NCBI RefSeq assembly: GCF_003351025.1
Contig: NZ_QPCG01000007.1
Coordinates: 310,001 to 374,000, forward strand
DNA length: 64,000 nucleotides
Direction of reading: 5' to 3'
From: Mucilaginibacter endophyticus
GTDB taxonomy: Bacteria > Bacteroidota > Bacteroidia > Sphingobacteriales > Sphingobacteriaceae
This document shows positions 58,315-64,000 of this stretch, piece by piece; within the stretch, counting starts at the first letter, position 1, and every line of letters begins with the position of its first letter. Below the pieces are notes generated by a model that did not search any database, had not been told where the DNA came from, and saw only the letters and a list, made by a program, of their open reading frames with translations. The translations under genes were made by a program, and so were the position numbers.

Positions 58315-59004
58315 ATGAAATCATACCAACTTATTCATCAACTAATAAACCTCGTAGCGGAACTTGAGGAAGAAAACCAGGGTAGGGAAGCTTCCATTCA
58401 GGATTTTACCGGTTTTTTATTGAACAAGGTTGGTCACGCTGCTGATAGCAATACCAATAGCGAAGTGAGGTTTGGCGAAAATGATCGTGACGCATTGGAG
58501 ATCGCTTATCAGCTGGAGAATAACATCGGCCGTTTGTTTGTTTTCATGAGCCGTTACGCGAAATTTTATATCAAAAAGGCTTTGGATGGTACCCCACTGC
58601 AAACCGGCGAAGATTTTACCGCGCTGGCGATTTTACTTACACATGATCATTTATCAAAGTCGGAACTGATCGGTTATAATCTGCAGGAAAAAACATCGGG
58701 CACTGAAGTGATCAGGCGGCTGATCGCTTCAGGCCTGGTAAGGCAATGGGATGATGAGAAAGATAAACGCAGCAAGCACATTGCCATTACCGATGATGGA
58801 AAGGCGCTGTTATACCGGGTATTTGAACATACCAATTATGTAGGCAAGATCATTACCGGCAAATTAACAGTAGCGGAAAAATTCACCTTACAATACCTTT
58901 TACAAAAGCTGGAAGATTTTCATCTGGAACACCATGAAAAGAAAACGATTGTAAGCAAAGAAGATCTCAGGACCCTTGCAACCGAAATCAGTCCTATAAA
59001 TTAA
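58315..59004 (+). CDS. MarR-family winged-helix regulator
   Basis: A 229-residue protein with a MarR-type DNA-binding domain in the centre: FTALAILLTHDHLSKSELIGYNLQEKTSGTEVIRRLIASGLVRQWDDEKDKRSKHIAITDDGKALL. The wing RSKHIAIT is clear. The N-terminal 80 residues are longer than usual and helical, and may bind a ligand or dimerise. It is the last gene of the isoprenoid operon, 36 bases behind the oxygenase gene. It may autoregulate the operon through the palindrome at 55030. Confidence 0.85.
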   Translation: MKSYQLIHQLINLVAELEEENQGREASIQDFTGFLLNKVGHAADSNTNSEVRFGENDRDALEIAYQLENNIGRLFVFMSRYAKFYIKKALDGTPLQTGEDFTALAILLTHDHLSKSELIGYNLQEKTSGTEVIRRLIASGLVRQWDDEKDKRSKHIAITDDGKALLYRVFEHTNYVGKIITGKLTVAEKFTLQYLLQKLEDFHLEHHEKKTIVSKEDLRTLATEISPIN

Positions 59005-59102
59005 ATGATACCATGAGTTTGAATATAGTAGACATTGATCGTATTATAGAAATGCATGGGAAACAGCACAACATTTGATACCATTAAACTACAGCTCGAT
59101 TT

Positions 59103-59240
59103 GTGAAAGGGATTAAAAAGCAGAACCTGCCTCAAAAAATCTGCCCAACCTGCGGAAGACCTTTTACCTGGCGTAAAAAATGGGATAGGGTTTGGGATGA
59201 AGTTAAATATTGTTCAGAAAAATGCAGGAAGAACCGCTGA
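59103..59240 (+). CDS. DUF2256 zinc-ribbon protein
   Basis: A 45-residue protein read from a GTG start. The DUF2256 pattern is complete: ICPTCGRPFTWRKKW, then VKYCSEKCRKNR, with four Cys for a zinc ion. Members are often found next to photolyase/cryptochrome genes; none is in this window. Its 3' end overlaps the start of the 2H phosphoesterase gene by 19 bases in a different frame, so the two are translationally coupled. Function unknown. Confidence 0.85.
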   Translation: MKGIKKQNLPQKICPTCGRPFTWRKKWDRVWDEVKYCSEKCRKNR

Positions 59241-59752
59241 TATTAACGCTGAAGTTGGATGAAAAGAGCCAGTGCTTTTTTAATACTAAACGACAATTAT
59301 ATTTCCCGCCCGAACGAAATTATTTAGATGCTCATTTAATGCTTTTTCATCAGTTGCCAAATGACCCGGAAACTTATAAAGTATTGAAGGACTTTGCTTA
59401 TGAACCTTTTTCGTTGAATATTGTCGGCTTGATGAATCTGGGTGCGGGTGTCGCGTACCTGGCGGAGTGTTCAGAACTAAATCTATTACATAAATTATTA
59501 AGTACTCATTTTAAAAATAAACTGATCCCCCAGGACTTGCAGGGCTTCCGGCCCCATATTACCATTATGAATAAAACTACCCCTGAGCGGGCGCGTGCGC
59601 TGATAAATGAACTTTCCGTTAGCTTTGAACCATTTTCGGTTGACAGTCTTGGTATAGATCTTTGGCAGTATCTGGGTGGCCCATGGCAGCATAAATGCAG
59701 CTATGCATTCGCGGAGCGATTGTGGGATTATGAATCACAAAGTAAGTCGTGA
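59222..59752 (+). CDS. 2H phosphoesterase / 2'-5' RNA ligase-like protein
   Basis: A 176-residue protein with the LigT/2H layout. The second motif is canonical (PHITIMNK, His112-x-Thr114). The first reads DAHLMLFHQLP, His38-x-Met40 where the family has H-x-T/S, so activity on cyclic phosphodiesters may be altered. Start chosen at the ATG inside the DUF2256 3' end; a TTG lies 12 bases earlier. The gene converges on the FAD monooxygenase and their 3' ends overlap by 25 bases. Confidence 0.82.
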   Translation: MQEEPLILTLKLDEKSQCFFNTKRQLYFPPERNYLDAHLMLFHQLPNDPETYKVLKDFAYEPFSLNIVGLMNLGAGVAYLAECSELNLLHKLLSTHFKNKLIPQDLQGFRPHITIMNKTTPERARALINELSVSFEPFSVDSLGIDLWQYLGGPWQHKCSYAFAERLWDYESQSKS

Positions 59753-60957
59753 TGTTGAACGGCTTTAAAATCAGGTAGCTCAATTTCATCTTTTGTCACA
59801 TCCTTGTTTTTGCTTTCAAAAAGTTTACCGATCCTTTTTACAAAACTGCTTGCCAGTATTCCCGCTACCGTATTAACTACCGCTACGCCGAATTTAGATT
59901 TTGGATGTGCAAGCCAAGGAACTCCGGGCGGAAGGCTTTGAACTTTTTCAACAAAGGGGCGCATGCGTTTTTCATAGGCGATGAACGCGTCTTCATGCTT
60001 ATTATGCTGCGACAGTTCCCCTGCTAACAAATAAGCACCAACAATAGCTAATGTTGTACCCATCCCTGTTAAAGGTGTGGGACAATAAGCTGCATCACCT
60101 ATCATCCCTGTACGGCCATTGAACCACCTTGGGGCATGGATCTGACTGATGCCGTCGAAATACACATCATCGCTTTTTTCGATCTCTTCCGTCAAACGCT
60201 TTTCTTCCCAGCCGGCACCCGATAGTTTTTCTTTCAGGATCTTTTTTTGTTCGCCTGCTGATAACTTTTGTATATCGGCATCATCTGAAAGGAAACTAAA
60301 CGATGCCCGGACCGTACCATGATTATCCGGCCGGATCAACATAACCCTTGATCCTGTTGCCGTGTACCAGCGGGCCCATTGGGTATCTGTCTCCGTTTTA
60401 GGGATGGTGTACCAGGCATTATATAGCCCGGTAAATTTAACTTTGGGTTCATCGCCAAAAATCAACGCTCGTGTGGTTGACCGAACGCCGTCGGCAGCGA
60501 TCAGCAAATCATATACCTCCTTGTTATCATCACTGAAGGTTACATTAACCTTGTTATCGTGCTGGTCAATTGCTGTTATATGCTTACCAAAAACATATTT
60601 CACGTCATCTTTCGTATGCTGGTATAGTATATTAACAAGGTCGCCCCGCAAAATTTCTGCTTCGCTGGTGAAGCTGCCGGCACCATCGCTTGGAAAGGCA
60701 GCCTTAACCTTGTTATCGCTATCAACAAATTGCAGGCCGATCTCCCCGGTATTTGCAGCAAGGATCTCTTTTTCTATGCCCATCATTCTTGCAACAGCGC
60801 GACCAGCACCTCTTATATCCAGATTTTGGCCGCCCATTCTTAGTGATTTCGAACGTTCCACTATCGTAACATCAAAGCCATATTTAGAAAGCCAAAACGC
60901 CAGTGTAGGGCCGGCAATGCTTGCACCGGAGATTAGTACCTTTTTATTAACGTGCAT
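59728..60957 (-). CDS. FAD-dependent aromatic-type monooxygenase
   Basis: A 409-residue group A flavin monooxygenase: N-terminal Rossmann VLISGASIAGPTLAFWLSKYGFDVTIVERS, the DG motif LLIAADGVRSTTRALIFGDEP near 155-175, and the FAD ribityl-binding GMIGDAAYCPTPLTGMGTTLAIVGAYLL near 285-310. It belongs to the branch that includes TetX and related resistance or catabolic hydroxylases; the substrate is unknown. The C-terminal hydrophobic helix (FGVAVVNTVAGILASSFVKRIG) may touch the membrane. It appears monocistronic. Confidence 0.9.
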   Translation of the reverse strand: MHVNKKVLISGASIAGPTLAFWLSKYGFDVTIVERSKSLRMGGQNLDIRGAGRAVARMMGIEKEILAANTGEIGLQFVDSDNKVKAAFPSDGAGSFTSEAEILRGDLVNILYQHTKDDVKYVFGKHITAIDQHDNKVNVTFSDDNKEVYDLLIAADGVRSTTRALIFGDEPKVKFTGLYNAWYTIPKTETDTQWARWYTATGSRVMLIRPDNHGTVRASFSFLSDDADIQKLSAGEQKKILKEKLSGAGWEEKRLTEEIEKSDDVYFDGISQIHAPRWFNGRTGMIGDAAYCPTPLTGMGTTLAIVGAYLLAGELSQHNKHEDAFIAYEKRMRPFVEKVQSLPPGVPWLAHPKSKFGVAVVNTVAGILASSFVKRIGKLFESKNKDVTKDEIELPDFKAVQHHDLLCDS

Positions 60958-61172
60958 TATGTTCCTGATATGTTATGTGTTTGTAAATTGTCTGGTTTCT
61001 AGTTAGCCTGTGCTAACAACATTAAGCAGGCTTTAAAGTATGGCTAAAGTTATGAGTTAATTAAGCTGATTGCTGAAATTATTGTTGAAGCGTTATCAGA
61101 GAGTTGTATCGGAATGATGTAATGGCTCTATAGAGACCATACTGTTCTCTTGAAATGATTCCTTACCTTGAT

Positions 61173-61289
61173 TTAGTCCTTTTTAGAAGAATCTTTGACG
61201 CAATTCGGTACAGTTTTGCCGTCTTTCTTTTTCATTCCTTCTTTAGTGTAGCCTGACCAGCAGGAATCCTTTTTCTTTTTAGTTGCCAT
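61173..61289 (-). CDS. 38-residue lysine-rich microprotein
   Basis: Read from the ATG at 61287-61289 the protein begins MATKKKKDSCWSGYTKEGMKKKDGKTVPNC and ends with an acid/basic tail. The pattern CWxGY...GMKKKxGKxVPNCV recurs in many small bacterial and phage-encoded proteins of unknown role. A longer frame (to 61376) exists but lacks this character. Two Cys could form a disulfide or bind metal. Confidence 0.6.
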   Translation of the reverse strand: MATKKKKDSCWSGYTKEGMKKKDGKTVPNCVKDSSKKD

Positions 61290-61418
61290 GATTTTTATGT
61301 TTGCCTGCGCGTATACAACAACTTTTGTTCCATTAATAGTGTTAGCTAAAATACCGGTGATGACGGTATTTGGCATGGTATTGGGACTGTATGAAGCCTA
61401 TCTAAAAAGAAAAACATT

Positions 61419-61874
61419 ATGGCAACTACAACAAATGCAACAGGCGTACTGAACGACCTTATCGAGATTAACAACGACCGTGTAGCGGGTTTTGAAAAAG
61501 CTATCGCGGATATTAAAGAGGAAAACATTGACCTGAAGGAGTTGTTCCAGGGTTATGCGGGGCAAAGCCGCAAAAATGGCCAGGAGTTAGCTGCATTGGT
61601 TGGCGACGCCGAAGAAATAGAAACAGGAAATAGTGTGGGCGGAACTTTGCACCGTGCATGGATTGATGTGAAATCGATCTTCGGTGGTAGTGACCGCGCC
61701 AGTATCCTCTCAGAAGCAGAGCGTGGTGAGGATGCGATCAAAAAAGCTTACAACGATGCCCTGAGCGGCGGCGAATTGCCGGCCGAAGCCGTACAAACGG
61801 TTCGCAGTCAGGCTACAGAGATCAACGCAGCGCATGACCAGATCAAGGCGTTGCGCGATGCTGCTAAAAACTAA
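61419..61874 (+). CDS. PA2169/DUF2383 four-helix-bundle protein
   Basis: A 151-residue helical protein: VLNDLIEINNDRVAGFEKAIADIKEENIDLKELFQGYAGQSRKNGQEL followed by GNSVGGTLHRAWIDVKSIFGGSDRASILSEAERGEDAIKKAYNDAL. This is the DUF2383 (PA2169-type) signature, a ferritin-like four-helix bundle without a known reaction, typically induced under stress. It is followed by a strong terminator and preceded by about 130 bases of promoter region shared with the lysine-rich microprotein. Confidence 0.9.
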   Translation: MATTTNATGVLNDLIEINNDRVAGFEKAIADIKEENIDLKELFQGYAGQSRKNGQELAALVGDAEEIETGNSVGGTLHRAWIDVKSIFGGSDRASILSEAERGEDAIKKAYNDALSGGELPAEAVQTVRSQATEINAAHDQIKALRDAAKN

Positions 61875-61890
61875 TGAACTGATAATTTAA

Positions 61891-61920
61891 AAAAAGCCGC
61901 CTAATCGGGCGGCTTTTTTT
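61891..61920 (+). terminator. Terminator behind the DUF2383 gene
   Basis: GCCGCC and GGCGGC pair around a 6-base loop, with A-tract before and T7 after, so it may work in both directions. It lies 16 bases behind the stop. Confidence 0.93.
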
Positions 61921-61936
61921 GTGTATGCTTTTAGAT

Positions 61937-62419
61937 ATGACTAACCGGCCATCTTACCTGGATTTTGACAAGTCTTCTTATGCCTGGAAACCGGATATCA
62001 ATTATCGGGAACACCCGGAGTTGTACCGGGTAGGTAAGGGAGAACAGGGTGTTCTGATCTGCGAACCTTATAAAAGTGAGATCGGGCAGTATTGGCGTTT
62101 TCTTAACGGGGATGTCGCCGAACAGAGCAGCGAAAAAATATTCGATTTGTTCGAAACCTACATAGCTAACGGTGATTTTGTGGGGGCAGACATGGCACGC
62201 AAGTATTTGCAGATGGGTTACACCCGTGCCCGCCGATATGCGAATTACAAAGGCGGCAAAAAATATGATGCTAACGATGATTATGCAGAAATGGAGCGGG
62301 GAACCGGAGAGCCGGAGAAAGCGGCAGCAGCAGCCATCTTTTATAAACGATGGCAAGCAGCAGAAGGCGATATAGTTTACAGCAGCTTGAAAAAGAAATG
62401 GAAACATGAAAGAGGTTAA
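61937..62419 (+). CDS. DUF4385 family protein
   Basis: About 160 residues from the ATG at 61937 (another ATG at 61925; the GTG at 61919 lies within the terminator). The family pattern is clear: YAWKPDINYREHPELYRVGKGEQGVLICEPYKSEIGQYWRF followed by MARKYLQMGYTRARRYANYKGG. Function unknown, cytoplasmic. The gene stands alone; about 230 bases of empty DNA follow. Confidence 0.88.
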   Translation: MTNRPSYLDFDKSSYAWKPDINYREHPELYRVGKGEQGVLICEPYKSEIGQYWRFLNGDVAEQSSEKIFDLFETYIANGDFVGADMARKYLQMGYTRARRYANYKGGKKYDANDDYAEMERGTGEPEKAAAAAIFYKRWQAAEGDIVYSSLKKKWKHERG

Positions 62420-62648
62420 AAAGCATGGTCTGCCGGAAAACATATAAAAGTCACTAATTGATCGCTATGGCCCGTAATAGGGCACGACTGAATATTACCC
62501 AATATAAGTCGAGGCATGAGGATACATTAGGCTTCAAATTGAATAAAATGATATGTAGTAATTGATTTAACTTTTTGTTAAATATTTTAAATAAAAAATA
62601 AATAACGGAATTTAATTTGTACCTTGCGTACTTATTAAAAAAGATATA
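62420..62648. promoter_or_regulatory. Promoter and leader region of the cold-shock gene
   Basis: No gene is seen. The region before cspA is AT-rich and would give a long untranslated leader, as usual for cold-shock mRNAs, but I cannot define the transcription start. Confidence 0.35.
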
Positions 62649-62843
62649 ATGCAAAAAGAAGGAACTGTGAAATTTTTTAACGCCACAAAGGGCTTTGGAT
62701 TTATTTCGCAAAATGACAACAGAAGTGAAATTTTCGTGCACGTTACAGGTTTAATTGACGAAATCCGCGACAATGACCAGGTAGCTTACGATGTAGAAGA
62801 GGGCCGCAAAGGTCTTAATGCGATCAATGTTAAAGTAATCTAA
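62649..62843 (+). CDS. Cold-shock domain protein (CspA family)
   Basis: A 64-residue single-domain RNA chaperone with RNP1 KGFGFI (residues 14-19) and RNP2 IFVHV (28-32), and start MQKEGTVKFFNATKG typical of Bacteroidota cold-shock proteins. It binds single-stranded nucleic acid and relieves RNA structure at low temperature. A terminator follows directly. Confidence 0.95.
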   Translation: MQKEGTVKFFNATKGFGFISQNDNRSEIFVHVTGLIDEIRDNDQVAYDVEEGRKGLNAINVKVI

Positions 62844-62866
62844 TCATCACAATATCAAATTCGCTG

Positions 62867-62898
62867 AAGCATCCATTGATAAAATTGGATGCTTTTTT
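62867..62898 (+). terminator. Terminator behind the cold-shock gene
   Basis: AAGCATCCA pairs with TGGATGCTT around a 10-base loop and is followed by T6. Confidence 0.92.
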
Positions 62899-63017
62899 GT
62901 TGTTTCTAACCTCGATGGTCACAAATAAGGGTTGAATATACAAACACAATTTTATGAAATTGTTGAAGTGATTTCCTGGCAAACGCACATTGAAATGGTA
63001 TTAATCAAAAAACAATC

Positions 63018-63155
63018 ATGAGTAAGGATAAAGGTAGTAAAAACGTAAAAAAAGCTCCCGCAGTAGGCGGTAATAAGTCGACTTCAGATTATCAGGCAGG
63101 CAAAAAATCGGCATCAGGCGAGAGTGTAACAATTAATAAAAAGAAAAAAGATTGA
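63018..63155 (+). CDS. 45-residue lysine-rich microprotein
   Basis: The frame reads MSKDKGSKNVKKAPAVGG and ends SVTINKKKKD. It is highly basic, without hydrophobic core, and probably disordered; it could bind nucleic acid. Its stop overlaps a possible TTG start of the next ORF (ATTGA arrangement), suggesting coupling. No named family known to me, though similar short Lys-rich ORFs recur in Sphingobacteriaceae. Confidence 0.55.
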   Translation: MSKDKGSKNVKKAPAVGGNKSTSDYQAGKKSASGESVTINKKKKD

Positions 63156-63469
63156 AGACAAAGGGACTTATTAACACGCAGGTAATGGAATACTTGTTTG
63201 ATCTACGGAACATAGCAATAGAACAAGGTTTTAAACAAGATAAGCCATGGCAATTGAAATTGGTTAGTAAAGCCGATAAAATAGCGATTGAGAAACAATA
63301 TCGGGTAAGCGTATCTGTTGAACCAGGTATTGAGAAACTTGCCCGAATGCTAAGCATGGTTGAGACGGCCCTCTCGTTCCCGCTCACAGAACCTATTCCA
63401 TTGAAAGCTATTCACGTTAACGAATTACAATATCTGGTTGCGTACAACCCGATGGAGGAATGGCGTTAA
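63152..63469 (+). CDS. Hypothetical 94-105-residue protein
   Basis: The frame opens with a TTG overlapping the previous stop; an ATG at 63185 would give 94 residues. The sequence is a mixed alpha/beta protein (VMEYLFDLRNIAIEQGFKQDKPWQLKLVSKADKIAIEKQYRVSV) ending VAYNPMEEWR. No family recognised. It is probably co-transcribed with the lysine-rich microprotein. Confidence 0.55.
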   Translation: MKTKGLINTQVMEYLFDLRNIAIEQGFKQDKPWQLKLVSKADKIAIEKQYRVSVSVEPGIEKLARMLSMVETALSFPLTEPIPLKAIHVNELQYLVAYNPMEEWR

Positions 63470-63557
63470 TATCATTGATTTACGATTAAAGCCACACGGA
63501 GTGAGGTATTCTTAACGCCTGTAAAAGAAATAGTTATATTTGAATTCTTGACATATT

Positions 63558-63704
63558 ATGACCAAAGAGAACTCATTTAAAACCGTAGATTATATCTATA
63601 TTATACTTGCCATCAGCACAATTGTTTTTTTTGCATTTATGGCCATCCGATCAACTTATGCCATTAAAGTTGCTGATGGTTCCGGTAAAATAAGCTCCCG
63701 CTAA
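63558..63704 (+). CDS. 48-residue single-pass membrane protein
   Basis: The frame reads MTKENSFKTVDYIYIILAISTIVFF, one membrane helix at about 11-30, then a short tail ending GSGKISSR. No family recognised. It stands alone, with about 170 empty bases behind it. Confidence 0.5.
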   Translation: MTKENSFKTVDYIYIILAISTIVFFAFMAIRSTYAIKVADGSGKISSR

Positions 63705-63873
63705 ACCTGCGATAAACTAGAGATCGGTGATCTGTCTGTTTTGTTCATAATGTTTTTAGAATGAATGGTTTTACTTAACTTATAAGAGAAAATATTATCT
63801 ACTAATATTTTAGGTTGCCTGGCTAAAACTAAACAGGCTGCATATTGTAGTAGCTGTAAACATTTACAGCAGC

Positions 63874-64000
63874 ATGAACCCGCTATTTTTTCAACTCGAA
63901 CAAGGTTACCCATTAATGGTGATCCCGGATACGGCTGCCCATTTGAATGGCCATACGATAATTACCCATACGTACAGTATTTTTCTCGATATCGGTGCTG
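63874..64000 (+). CDS. Start of a gene running off the window, unknown
   Basis: An ATG opens a frame of 42 codons to the window end, beginning MNPLFFQLEQGYPLMVIPDT. The strand-rich opening could be a cupin-like sensor domain such as that of an AraC regulator, but too little is visible to decide. Confidence 0.4.
   Translation, partial: MNPLFFQLEQGYPLMVIPDTAAHLNGHTIITHTYSIFLDIGA

Noticed and set aside
61931..62443. 170-codon minus-strand frame opposite the DUF4385 gene
   Set aside because: The plus-strand product matches a known family over its length; the antisense frame does not and begins or ends without signals.
1..64000. CRISPR array, rRNA operon or complete tRNA
   Set aside because: No regularly spaced repeat series, no rRNA-like conserved stretches and no full cloverleaf were found; the only tRNA-like sequence is the fragment at 44577-44618.

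Overview
The window comes from a Bacteroidota chromosome, most likely a Sphingobacteriaceae member close to Mucilaginibacter. The support is a SusC/SusD pair, secreted glycoside hydrolases with lipoprotein or Sec signals, promoters with a TAnnTTTG -7 box, PAS-rich histidine kinases with LytTR regulators, and small proteins such as DUF2383 and DUF4385 members. No rRNA, complete tRNA, CRISPR array, intact transposase or phage module was found.

Layout. (1) 1-5330, minus strand: TPP riboswitch, then thiS-thiC-tenI/thiE-like-thiE-thiG-thiH, cut by the window start. The genes overlap or nearly touch, so this is one thiamine operon. (2) 5522-10295: two large secreted proteins, an unassigned TIM-barrel-like protein and a YncE propeller/phosphoesterase fusion. 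(3) 10639-13691: an oxidative or chemical stress module. A Crp/Fnr gene lies between two paralogous secreted alpha/beta hydrolases whose promoters are inverted copies with the same 16-bp palindrome; one hydrolase is followed by osmC. (4) 13859-35406: a glucuronoxylan utilisation locus. It encodes a LacI regulator, mannonate dehydratase, GH115 and GH67 alpha-glucuronidases, GH10 xylanase, GH43, an SDR that is probably mannonate oxidoreductase, an SGNH acetylesterase, SusC, SusD and GH2. Six copies of a TGCAATCGATTGCA-type palindrome lie at its promoters, which suggests a local LacI regulon covering surface capture, debranching and cytoplasmic uronate catabolism.

(5) 35500-39812: small regulator and enzyme operons (Crp/Fnr-DUF1330-SnoaL, and MocR divergent from azoreductase). 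(6) 39939-43844: a redox/detoxification cluster (GNAT, DoxX, quinone-reductase-like MDR, AhpD-like, nitroreductase) with an AraC-like sensor protein that lacks its HTH. Two of its promoters carry 23-bp-phased direct repeats at identical distance from the -7 box. (7) 43870-45244: a gene-poor scar with a tRNA 3'-end remnant, a terminator, tandem repeats and palindromes. (8) 45245-53329: a signalling cluster with three histidine kinases, two stand-alone receivers and a LytTR regulator. Direct repeats with 21-bp period lie before a secreted coiled-coil protein gene.

(9) 53375-54686: AI-2E family permease and a small membrane protein. (10) 55086-59004: an isoprenoid operon (CrtB-like synthase, 30-codon ORF, Idi, flavin reductase, MpaB/latex-clearing-type oxygenase, MarR regulator), a candidate for making and oxidising a polyprenoid. 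(11) 59103-64000: small conserved genes (DUF2256, 2H phosphoesterase, FAD monooxygenase, DUF2383, DUF4385, cold-shock protein, lysine-rich microproteins) and the start of a gene that runs off the end.

All calls rest on reading the sequence by eye. Family names come from recognised motifs and have not been checked against databases. Operator assignments are inferences from symmetry, spacing and gene context.
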